A stretch of 64,000 nt of DNA from Larix kaempferi. Its lineage: Eukaryota; Streptophyta; Pinopsida; Pinales; Pinaceae. The stretch covers positions 5,641,501-5,705,500 of the forward strand of contig BSBM01000096.1 in the NCBI GenBank assembly GCA_027924585.1, in the 5' to 3' direction. Below are positions 46,832-58,801 of this stretch, piece after piece; positions within the stretch are counted from its first letter, which is position 1; the number at the start of each line of letters is the position of its first letter. The notes below the pieces were generated by a model. The model made no database searches, was not told where the DNA came from, and worked only from the letters and a program-made list of their open reading frames with translations. Position numbers and translations under genes: made by a program.

Positions 46832-49520
46832 TTCAAGTGTTAGTTGCATAATGTAAAACATAAAACTTTGGAGCCACTTGCTCCCATGTATAACCACTTA
46901 GTGTATATTGTGATTTTTCTTTTCACCTGCAATGTCTTGATGACATTCCACACATCAATTTACAATAAACAAACATTAAGTTTCACAATTTGTTATTGAA
47001 GTTACTCAACTTAGTCTTGCATATGTATTCGCCAAAATACATCATGCACTTTCAAAAAATTTCCACAGCCCAACAATATCTTTCTAAGAAAATATTTATC
47101 TACACATGTATTAGAATTTACAAGAGCAAGAAATAACCAATTACAAACATTTACCTATCTTGCAGGGTCCCCCTCATGCACTCGTGTAGCTTGTCACTAC
47201 CTTGCTTTTACCCTTTCAAATTTTCAGCCTTGCTCTTAATTCCGTAGCGTGTGCATACATTGTTAAACGTCTTTGATGTGCAATTCATGAATCACACTGA
47301 ATGGTCTACGATTATGTGGACACTAATTAAGATACCTTCATAGTCAAAACAAAATAATACATTAAATGAATAGTTAACGACACACTAGGTGCCTTCCACA
47401 CATCCAGTGTGAAATAAAAGGGAAGTCACACATCTCTTGTTTTTCAGTACTCCATGTACAATTCCCATTCAAAGCACTACCACAAGATTCTTCCTGCTGT
47501 AAGTATTTTCATTCACTTCATAAGATTAGAATGATCACATTCTAACAAATATATTTCATTATCTAAAATTATTCAAGCCATCAATGACATCTAAATGCAT
47601 ACTACAAAAGTGATTACATCAACGCTCTTTTAAAAAATCATAAAATGGCTTCCATAAAGAAACATTACTCTAAGAATTTGTTGTATTATGCATTATTTCA
47701 CATGTATTTTCAATGCATCTTTCTTTCTTAGATGTAATTCTATCTGTATAAAAAGTTTCAAACATGTGAAGGTATATGTATCATGTTAATAACATACCAG
47801 AGGCATGGGAGTATCATTCCAAATTACCCATGAAAGCATCTATAAGTTTCTCCCAAATCTTTATTATCGATTCATGGTGCTTGCAGTTTCTCTAGCCTGC
47901 AATAGTGAATAGTATACCAAATGCCACTTCGAGTGCTTGTAGCTTAAAATGCATCATAATTTAACTTGACACACCTAGTGCTAGTAGCACACTTACTGTG
48001 TGAAGAGAACAACCGATACATACAATAATATTATCTATATAACGAATACCATGTCATACTAAGATACTTCACGTACCTCTAGCCTTTTATACTTTGTAGT
48101 AGCATATAATTGAATAGTAGCTTAATTCAAGCATCTCATTATTTCTTTTAAAACATAACTTTATTCTCATCACAAATACATAAATACAAATACACACATA
48201 TTTTCTGCAATTTTATTTCATTTGAGTACCTTAGGTGAAGCCATGCCATTGTAGCATCTTTCACATGCATCAGCAGGTGATCTTCAAGTTTTTCCACTCA
48301 ATCCCTCTTGCTTGAATTCCGATTTTTTTTTTCCTTGAGCCCTCTCGCTTGAGTCTAGGACAATTATTTTTCCCTTCAAGCCTTCTCGCTTGAGTCTAGG
48401 AGCTCTTTTTCCCCTCAAGCCTTCTCTCTTGAGTCCAGGAACTCTTTTTCCCGTCAAGCCTTCTCGCTTGAGTCCGGGAAAACTCTTTTTCCCCTCAAGC
48501 CTTCTCACTTGAGTCCAGGAATTATTTGTTTCCAATCAAAACTTCTTGCTTGAGTCCAGGAATTCCAAGCCTTCTCGGCGTGCGCTGAGCACAATATTGG
48601 TACTCAACACCTTCTCGGTCTCATGCCCCTCAGGGCATGCATCACGCACAGAATGATACCCAACACTCACCCAGTGCTCTTGAGTTACAGAGTGCTCCAG
48701 GTACTTTTACGTCACCAAAAACATGGAACCACCTCTAACATCTCTCCAGGGTATTGCAGTTCTCCTGCATTAAACTGGTAGTGCTCCTACCTGAACACAT
48801 CTCGTGTTCTATACCCAACTGTAAGTGTTCTTTTTTGTCCCAAATCTGTGCTCCAGACTTGGCCTTCTCTTCTTCATTCTTCTTGCTTAAATTTATTTTA
48901 ATTTAAGTTAACTTTATTTTAAGTTAGCTTTATTTTAATTTCCACGGTGCCTCCCTCCCCCTTCTGCTCATCTTCTTAGTATAAGGGTTTTATTATTTGT
49001 AGAGTTATCTTTTAATTTCTCTTGATGCTCTCAATATTTTCTCTTCTCTTGTCATATTGTCTCATGTGAATGCAACAATGTCTCATAACATTGCATTAGT
49101 GAAATCTTGGTTCTTATTGTGGCTGTAATGACACTATCATGGAGAACTTGCTTTACCAACACAAGCTTTAAGTTGATCCTACTTCACATGACAATCTATC
49201 AAGCTTAACAACCATATAGATGCCTTCAATTACAGTGATTTTTGTGACTTGTCCTTTTGGTTTGGCGATCCTCTCGTTGTTGATTAGATTTGGTTCTTAA
49301 CTTCCAAGCCCTTACTTCGTGCGGTCAATTCCTCGCACAAATCAACCAAATAGGTATATTAGCTAAACCTCATGAAGGTCAAGTGTCAATTACACAAACA
49401 TAATCATAATATTTTTGTTATCACATACACTTTTACATAATGCATAGTTCCTTGCCACTTTAAATATTTGTTGCAGCATCAATAATAAATGAGCCTATAT
49501 GTCCTAGTGTAGCAACCTTC
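46832..49520 (-). other. Family A internal region 1, right part
   Basis: 2.7 kb of non-coding internal sequence, matching 54005-57301 apart from the inserted solo LTR there. No gag or pol coding is present, so the element is non-autonomous. It holds the hairpin minisatellite (48285-48560) and a hairpin cluster (about 48580-48880). Confidence 0.75.
48285..48560. repeat. ~40-bp hairpin minisatellite, family A leader
   Basis: Seven units with spacing about 39-41 bp. Each contains the inverted repeat TCAAGC-CTTCTC-GCTTGA followed by gtccagga. Homologous array at 56075-56350. Confidence 0.9.
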
Positions 49521-49532
49521 GCTCTGATACCA
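49521..49532 (-). other. Primer-binding site, family A int 1
   Basis: Minus strand TGGTATCAGAGC, exact complement of the 3' end of plant initiator tRNA-Met, two bases from LTR 2. Confidence 0.92.
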
Positions 49533-49534
49533 TA

Positions 49535-52500
49535 TGTAACACACCCAAAATCCTCGTCACTTTCTAGAGGAAATGGGGTGCAATTTTTTGTTTTTATTTA
49601 ACATACTTGGCACATGACTATTAAATCATAATTTGGTAAGTATATAATTGAATATAACGACAGAAAGGACACACATTCATATGTCCTAATCCATTCTTAT
49701 GCCAAGGTTTTTATTCATTAAATTCAATACTTATTCCACCTCAAGACAACTTGTCAACATATCTTTACAGCAATAATGAAAAGCCTTATCAAGCATGAGT
49801 TCCATAAAATAGATATTCGGTGAAAGTCATTATGAACCCCATACAAAAACTGGGTTTACACCTTAAAGTCCCATCCTCTTAACACACCTTTCCTTAACAA
49901 GAATCATCTAAACATTAGAAGCATGCAAGTGTACTATTAGTTTCACCTTAAGTAGACAAAGTTGTACACTAACCTATCAATAAGATGACATGGCATAGTT
50001 TTTCTCCATTAAACATTTCTTCAACAAGAGATTATATCGAAAGGTGTAGATATAATTTAAGAGGATTTAGCTATGCTATGTTAACTGTCCTCCTTTACAT
50101 AATTCTATTTTTTTAACTCTTTAAACACAGGATGATGTCTTACTCTTCATCCGCATAAGATTTAAACATTAAAATATATAGAACTTATAAGTACACAATG
50201 TTACTTCAAACCTCTTACTCTTCATCTATTGCATCCATATTATATGCTCATACATTAGACATAAGTTCTAACACATCCTGAAATGCAAGTACATCATATG
50301 CTAACTAAATGGCGACATCATCATCCTAAGTATCATATCAAAGTATCTGATCCAAAATTTCATACATACTTAATATAAGAGTCTTTTTCCATTCACTATA
50401 TGCAAATCAACTTTTCATAGTTACATGGAGAAATAATATAGGAAAATACTTTTCATTTACATTTCGAGCACAATGTTAAAGACAAGATACTTGAGTAATC
50501 TTAACACTTCCTTTTTACCAGCATTAGGGTACAAGATATATCAAAGATTAAAATAGAGCATACTTTCCTTACCAAATTTTTAGATCTGAAAGAGAGTTTC
50601 CTCCCCGCTTTCCTCTACCTGTCTTCATCACACTTGTAACATTCATTAGTACTACTAGTTCTATCTGATGCACTCAAAACTCAAGATGCCCTTTTCATTA
50701 ATCATGCGATATATATAGTTATTTAACATTCATAAATATTAATTAAGGGGGAACTGTTTTGGGCAATGCAACGCTCCACCCAACCGTAGGCTCTCCAAAG
50801 GCTTCTACTCAGTCCGTCCATCCGGAGGCCACCCCCAAGCTGGGAATGGTGATCCAAAAGTAAGTTAAGGAGTTTTTAAGTATCAATACTCTATAACCTA
50901 CACTCACAGCCTTAGCGGGTATTGCGGTGCTCCTGCAATTTCATAAGGTAGTGCTCCTACCTGAACACATCTCGTGTTCTAGCCTCTTATCCAACTGTGG
51001 TGTTGTTCTTGCTGGTCCAAGTCTTTACTCCAGACTTGACCTTATATTCCCTATGGAACATCCAAGTGTTTAAAGATTTGGTTTTTCGGATGAAATACAA
51101 TATGCATAATGATAATAAATGCACGTAATATCACATCATTAGCTTATAAAGCTATACGCATATGTAACACAACCAATAAATGCGTTTCAATGAATCATCA
51201 TAACCAATGTATGCAGCATGTAACTATAAATGCGTTTCACTACAACATCATAACCAATGCTTATGCATACAACATATAAATATGAACCAAAACCAATGCA
51301 AACAAACCAATGCGTACAACATGCAGATGTAAATGCAACAAAATCAATGCATACAACATGCAACATCTAACTGTAAATGCATTTCGACATAGCATCATAA
51401 CCAATGCATGCAGCATGGTAAATTTAAACAGACCAATACATACATGTAAATGTAATTGTAAATGCATTTCGACACAACATCTTAACGTTTCGACATAGCA
51501 TCAATGCATAAGGAAGATTGCAACGGGAACTCGGTAGATGTGTAACACACTCATGCAGAGGTAATTAATACACAGAACCACGAACTTGGTGGCATATGTA
51601 AAAAACACACACGGTGACAGCATAAGTTTATACCAAAGATTACAACAGGGATAACACAAATACCCACGAAATAAATACACAGAATCATGCATATGTAACA
51701 AATCCAAACGGTGCCATATAACCCTCACGGTGGCAGCATAAACAAAATCCCACAATCATGGTATCGGCGTCTCGTCCACAAGATTGATGCGTATATGTAA
51801 TACCACCAATACAGAACATATGCAATATAATTATGCAACATCTTCTTGACCACGGGATCAATGAGTATAGGTACACAACCAATACATAAAACAAATAACA
51901 TAACAAAATAGCAGAGATCCGTCGCGTGTTGGAATCATCTTCTCGCCCATAGAATCAACGCGTATATGTAACACAATCAATACTTAACATATGCAATATA
52001 AATTATGCAGTATAAATTATGTAGCATTACCAACACATAAAATACCCAGTATATAAAATATGCAGCATCACCCATGCATAAAGAAGATCCCAAATGTAGT
52101 ATAAAACAAATTCAATGGCTGCAACAACATCACCCGTGCATAAAGAAGATCCCAAATCTAGTTTAAAACGAATTTGGTGGCAGGAACATAATGCATAAAG
52201 AAAATTTGATCCATTACAAATTCAGTTGTTCAAGAAATAAATATTACAAGAACAAATAAAAAGCTATCAATCTGAGGGTTGTGCCCTCTTCTTCTTGACA
52301 GTATACACAAGAAGAATTTCACTCGAATGCCTTAAAGTAAATCAATACAAGCAAATTCCTTTTGAAAACAAAGAACCAAAATGAAAACGTTCTCTTTACA
52401 GGTCATAGGGTTTGGCTCTCGTGAGGCTGCCCTCTCCCTCTCCATCTATCTCTTGAGAACATAGTTCTAAGAATTATAATAACATTTAAAATAGTTCCTA

Positions 52501-53270
52501 AGGAACAGAAGGAATCACAGATCAAATGCTCTTAACTTTACAGTTCATTTTTCTTTCCCTAATTCCAAATTTTATTTAAAATATTATTTAACTGAACCAT
52601 ACCTTAACCCATGAATGATCGTGATAACTTATTCTAGGTGTTCTTGCTTGCTTTTTTGTAAATGTGACAGAAAATTCCCTTCTTCCTTCTCTTCCCCGCC
52701 ATCCTTAAAAATGGTGTCAACTGTTCTTTGTTTGATCCCCTCCTTCCCTTCTCTCGACGAATTATATCCTTCAATCAAACCCATGTTTTACATGGATCTT
52801 CCCTAGGCAATTCCCTCCCTTCCAGCGTTGGATACCCACATGGATCCCAACTAGAATCAATCCCAACCGAATGGTAGAGCCATTAACCGATTTAACTAAA
52901 AACCTTCCTAACTACATCTACATGAGGCATTAATAAGGATGTCATCTAGGTTTAGAATAATCAATAATAAAATAATTTCTAAAAGGAAATAATACTAACA
53001 CTCATAATTTATTGATTATACCTTTGTCATTTTTTTAACAAATAATCGAACACAAGTTTTTCTATTAAACCTTTCAACAATTGAGAGTATATTAATTCAA
53101 TGGAGATTAATGATCTCACAAGGTAAAAAGCCTCCTCGGAGTATTTATACCTGCCTTATAAGTTTATTAATATATAATTAACAAACACTTACTTTATACA
53201 CAATAAAATAAACATTTTCTCACACAAAAGCATATTCATATAAACAAGAGAGATACACTTCTAAATCAGA

Positions 53271-53306
<36 letters not shown>

Positions 53307-53748
53307 TATAGAGAATAAATATAAAGTAAAGAGTATGCACTTCTATAAATTTATATTATCTCATATATATATATATATATACTAGATGCAATACATATAC
53401 ATGTGTATTTCAATAGCAATAGTTATCGAGCTTTAATTTAAAAGCCACTTAAAAGGATACTCCTTTAAACACAAGGTATATATGTATATACATATGTCAT
53501 AGATTAATTAATCTAATATACACAAATATATCATAGATTAATTAACTTAAAACCAAAGTACAACATCTTTAACTCATGCTCAAAGGTTAATCAAAGCCAA
53601 AGAATACTGCGACTAAAACTCTCCCCCTTGTGGTTCACCGTGCCCTTTTTCACTCTAGGTTGCATTGCCTATTCTAGTCTAGGTTATCGGTTATGTAAAT
53701 AGACAAAATTGCATAAATAACAATTTTTCCAGAGATGGGGATGTTACA
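49535..53748 (-). repeat. Family A LTR 2 (4.2 kb), shared by two internal regions
   Basis: Begins tgtaacacaccc, ends gatgttaca. It is the 5' LTR for internal region 1 (PBS on its left) and the 3' LTR for internal region 2 (polypurine tract on its right). It includes (TA)n and (CA)n runs near 53275-53380 and a hairpin cluster near 50930-51060 that resembles one in the internal region. Confidence 0.85.
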
Positions 53749-53785
53749 ATACTCTCCCTCTTGAAAGAACACCGTCCTCGGTGTT
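53749..53785 (-). promoter_or_regulatory. Polypurine tract and stem-loop, family A int 2
   Basis: Minus strand stem-loop AACACCG-AGGA-CGGTGTT (53768-53785) followed by AAGAGGGAGAG and the LTR end. Confidence 0.68.
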
Positions 53786-54473
53786 GTGCCACTTTTCACA
53801 CTACTCCATCTATTCATCCTCCTTATATGCATTTCTATCATATGCAAACACATTCTCTTTTCCAATATATTAAAAAAAACAATATTTTCAATCTTATGAC
53901 AAAGCATAATAAAGATAGAATTTTTATGAATGCAATACTTATCTCCTGTATTGCTTTGTTTCCTCTCTTGGGAAAATGCTTTGCAATTTTAATACCAGCT
54001 TTACCTAGTTCAAACGTTAGTTGCATAATGTAAAACATAAAACTTCGGAGCCACTTGCTCCTATGTATAACCACTTAGTGTATACTGTAATTTTGTATTT
54101 CATATGCAATGTCTTGCTGACATTCCACACATCAATTTACAGTAAACAAACATTAATTTTAACAATTTGTTATTGAAGTTACTCAACTTAGTCCTGCATA
54201 TGTATTCGCCAAAATACATCATGCACTTTCAAAAAATTTCCGTAGCCCAACAATATCTTTCTAAGAAAATATTTATCTGCACATGTATTAGTATTTACAA
54301 GAGCAAGAAATAAGCAATTACAAACATTTACCTATCTTGCAGGGTCCTCCTCCTGCACTCTTGTAGCTTGTCATTACCTTTCTTTTAGCCTTTAAAATTT
54401 TCAGCCTTGCTCTTAATTATGTAGTGTGTGCATACATTGTTAAACATCTTTGATGTGCAATTCATGAATCACA

Positions 54474-55066
54474 TGTTAAATTTTGAGCATTAATTCACAA
54501 TACTCTAGGATATTCACTGAGAGAATAACATATATAGTATATCAATGCATAACAATCACAATAAGCATGACAAGCATTACAAGAATCAAAAGCATGAGAG
54601 ACAAGAGACATAGAGTTTCCGTGGGGAAAACCCTAAGGTGAAAAACCCCACAACTTCCTCAGAGATAGAGAGAGCAATGGCTCAACCAAAGTACAACCAA
54701 AATACACTTGAGATAGTCTCCTAGAAGCAGATGATCCTCCTCCTCACTAGTGCGCCACTTTCTGAGTGAGAGAGAGATGACTTTCCGAATGATCTAAATA
54801 GAGATCTCATGATCTCTATTTATACTAACCTGTTTGCCCAGTGACCTTATGGGGCCGACATCCACAATATAATATATATATATTTTAGGGCCGATCCCAC
54901 ACATGGTGGTCTAATAACCCATCGGCAAGTACACCCACTTGCGACACTTGTCAATCCACATGACGACACTTCCTTATAGAGGAATAACACATCTCTAATA
55001 AGGGTACAATAAATATATATGAAATACATAGATGAAATACATTCCAAAGTTTCATATACATCAACA
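54474..55066. repeat. Solo LTR, copia type
   Basis: 593 bp with TGTTAA...TCAACA-type ends and perfect 5-bp target duplications tcaca at 54469-54473 and 55067-55071. The uninterrupted sequence is seen at 47281-47310. It carries a gtggggaaaaccct stretch reminiscent of copia LTRs. It differs from the copia LTR at 39120. Confidence 0.82.
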
Positions 55067-56074
55067 TCACATTGAATGGTCCACGATTATGTAGACACGA
55101 ATTAAGATACCCTCATAGTAAAAAAAAAATAATACATTAAATGAATAGTTAATGACACACTAGGTGCCTTCCACACATCTAGTGCGAAATAAAAGGGAAG
55201 TCAGACATCTCTTGTTTTTCAGTACTCCATGTACAATTCCCATTCAAAGCAGTAACACAAGATTCTTCCTACTGTAAGTCTTTTAATTCATTTCATAAGC
55301 TTAGAATGATCACATTCTAACAAATATATTTCATTATCTAAAATTATTCAAGCCATCAATGACATCTAAATGCATACTACAAAAGTGATTACATCAACGC
55401 TCTTTTAAAAAATCATAAAATGACTTCCGTAAAGAAACATTACTCTAATAATTTGTTGTATTATGCATTCTTTCACATGTATTTTCAATGCATCTTTCTT
55501 TCTTAGATGTAATTCTATCTGTATAAAAAGTTTCAAACATGTGAAGGTATATGTATAATGTTCATAACATACCAGATGCATGGGAGTATCATTCCAAAAT
55601 ACCCATGAAAGAATCTATAAGTTTCTCCCAAATCTCTGTTATCGATTCATGGCGCTTGCAGTTTCTCTAGACTGCAATAGTGAATAGTATACCAAATGCC
55701 ACTTCGAGTGCTTGTAGCTTAAAATGCACCATAATTTAACTTGACACACCTAGTGCTAGTAGCACACTTACTGTGTGAAGAGAACAACTGATACATACAA
55801 TAATATTATCTATATACCGAGTACCATGTCATACTGAGATACTTCACGTACCTCCAGCCTTTTATACTTTGTAGTAGCATATAATTGAATAGTAGCTTAA
55901 TTCAAGAATCTCATTATTTATTTTAAAACATAACTATATTCTCATCACAAATACATAAATACAAATACACATATATTTGTTGCAATTTTATTTCATTTGA
56001 GTACCTTTGGTATAGCCATACCATTGTAGCATCTTTCACATGCATCAGCAGGTGATCTTCAACTTTTTACACTC

Positions 56075-56350
56075 AATCCCTCTTGCTTGAATTCCGATTT
56101 TATTTTATTTTTTCCTCAAGCCCTCTTGCTTGAGTCTAGGACAGCTCTTTTTCCATTCAAGCCTTCTCACTTGAGTCTAGGAGCTCTTTTCACCCTCAAG
56201 CCTTCTCTCTTGAGTCCAGGAACTCTTTTTCCCCTCAAGCCTTCTCGCTTGAGTCCGGGAAAACTATTTTTCCCCTCAAGCCTTCTCACTTGAGTCCAGG
56301 AATTATTTGTTTCCAATCAAGCCTTCTCGCTTGAGTCCAGGAATTCCAAG
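56075..56350. repeat. ~40-bp hairpin minisatellite, second copy
   Basis: Seven units homologous to 48285-48560 with the same TCAAGC/GCTTGA inverted repeat in most units. Confidence 0.9.
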
Positions 56351-57301
56351 CTTTCTCGGCATGCACCGAGCACAATAGTGGTACTCAACACCTTCTCGGT
56401 CTCGTGCCCCTCAGGGCATGCATCACACACATAATGATACCCAACACTCACCCAGTGCTCCTGAGTTACAAAGTGCTCCAGGTACTTTTACGTCACCAAA
56501 AGCATGGAACCACCTCTAACATCTCTTCAGGGTATTGCAGTTCTCCTGCATTAAACTAGTAGTGCTCCTACCTGAACACATCTCGTGTTCTATACCCAAC
56601 AGTAAGTGTTCCTTTTTGTCCCAAATCTGTGCTCCAGACTTGGCCTTCTCTTCTTCATTCTTCTTGCTTAAATTTATTTTAATTTAAGTTAACTTTATTT
56701 TAAGTTAGCTTTATTTTAATTTGCAGGGCGCCTCCCTCCCCCTCTTGCTCATCTTATTAGTGTAAGGGTTTTATTATTTGTAGAGTTATCTTTTAATTTC
56801 TCTTGATGCTCTCAATATTTTCTCTTCTCTTGTCATATTGTCTCATGTGCATGCAACAATGTCTCATAACATTGCATTAGTGAACTCTTGGTTCTTATTG
56901 TGGCTATAATCCCACTATCATGGAGAACTTGCTTTACCAACACAAGCTTTAAGTTGATCCTACTTCACATGAAAATCTATCAAGTTTAACAACCATATAG
57001 ATGCATTCAATTACAGTGATTTTTGTGACTTGTCCTTTTGGTTTAGCGATCCTCTCGCCGTTGATTAGATTTGGTTCTTAACTTCCAAGCCCTTACTTTG
57101 TGCGGTCAATTCCTCGCACAAATCAACCAAAAAGGTACATAAGCTAAACCTCATGAAGGTCAAGTGTCAATTACACAAACATAATCATAATATTTTTGTT
57201 ATCACATACACTTTTACATAATTCATAGTTCCTTGCCACTTTAAATATTTGTTGCAGCATCAGTAATAAATGAGCCTATATGTCCTAGTGTAGCAACCTT
57301 C

Positions 57302-57313
57302 GCTCTGATACCA
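57302..57313 (-). other. Primer-binding site, family A int 2
   Basis: Second exact TGGTATCAGAGC (minus), two bases from LTR 3. Confidence 0.92.
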
Positions 57314-57315
57314 TA

Positions 57316-58800
57316 TGTAACACACCCAAAATCCTCGTCATGTTCTAGAGGAAGTCGGGTGTAATTTTTTGTTTTTATTTAACATACTTGGCACATGACT
57401 ATTAAATCATAATTTGGTAAGTATATCATTGAATATAACGACAGAAAGGACACACATTCATATGTCCTAATCCATTCTTATGCCAAGGTTTTTATTCATT
57501 AAATTCAATACTTATTCCACCTCTAGACAACTTGTCAACATATCTTTACAACAATAATGAAAATCCTTATCAAGCATGAGTTCCATAAAATAGATATTCG
57601 GTGAAAGACATTATGAACCCCATACAAAAACTGGGTTCACACCTTGAAGTCCCATCCTCTTAACACACCTTTCCTTAACAAGAATCATCTAAACATTAGA
57701 AGCATGCAAGTGTACCATTAGTCTCACCATAAGTAGACAAAGATGTACACTAACCTATCAATAAGATGACATGTCATAGTTTTTCTCCATTAAACATTTC
57801 TTCAACAACAGATTATATAGAAAGGTGTAGTTATAACTTAAGAGGATTTAGCTATGCTATGTTAACTGTCCTCCTTTACATCATTCTATTTTTTTAACTC
57901 TTTAAACACAGGATGATGTCTTACTCTTCATCGACATAATATTTAAACATTAAAATATAGAGAACTTATAAGTACATAATTTTACTTCAAACCTCTTACT
58001 CTTCATTTATTGCATCCATATTATATGCTCATACATTAGACATAAGTTCTAACACATCCTGAAATGCAAGTACATCATATGATAACTAAATGGCGACACC
58101 ATCAACCTAAGTATCATATCAAAGTATCTGATCCAAAATTTCATACAAAATTAATATAAGAGTCTTTTTCCATTGACTATATGCAAATCAACTTACCATA
58201 GTTACATGGAGAAATAATATAGGAAAATACTCTTCATTTACATTGCGAGCACAATGTTAAAGGAAAGATACTTGAGTAATCTTAACACTTCCTTTTTACC
58301 AGCATTAGGGTACAAGGTATATCAAATATTATAATAGAGCATACTTTCCTTACCAAATTGGTAGATCTAAAAGAGAGTTTCCTCCCCGATTTCCTCTACC
58401 TGTCTTCATCACACTTGTAACATTCATTAGTACTACTATTTCTTTCTTATGCACTCAAAACTCAAGATGCCCTTTTCATTAATCATGCGATATATATAGT
58501 TCTTTAACATTCATAAATATTAATTAAGGGGGAACTGTTTTGGGCAATGCAACGCTACACCCAACTGTAGGCTCTCCGGAGGCTTCTACTCAGTCCGTCC
58601 AAAGGCCACCCCCGAGCTGGGAACGGTGATCCACAAGTAAGTTAAGGAGTTTTTAAGTATCGATACTCTATAACCTACACTCACAGCCTTAGCGGGTATT
58701 GCAGTGCTCCTGCAATTTCATAAGGTAGTGCTCCTACCTGAACACATCTCTTGTTCTAGCCTCTTACCCGACTATGGTGTTCTTCTTGCTGGTCCAAGTA
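57316..58800 (-). repeat. Family A LTR 3, interrupted
   Basis: Matches the first ~1.5 kb of LTR 2 and stops at ggtccaagt, where another LTR (58802) begins. The rest may lie beyond the right end of the window, if the chromovirus inserted here. Confidence 0.8.
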
Positions 58801-58801
58801 T

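Larger units (their letters stand above)
53786..57301 (-). other. Family A internal region 2
   Basis: Non-coding copy of the internal region, complete from polypurine tract to PBS, interrupted only by a 593-bp copia-type solo LTR. After removing that insertion its length (about 2.95 kb) agrees with internal region 1. Confidence 0.75.

Noticed and set aside
48284-48535. 83-codon Lys/Gly-rich repeat protein
   Set aside because: It is a chance frame across the hairpin minisatellite; the unit length is not a multiple of three in all units and the frame is not kept in the second copy.
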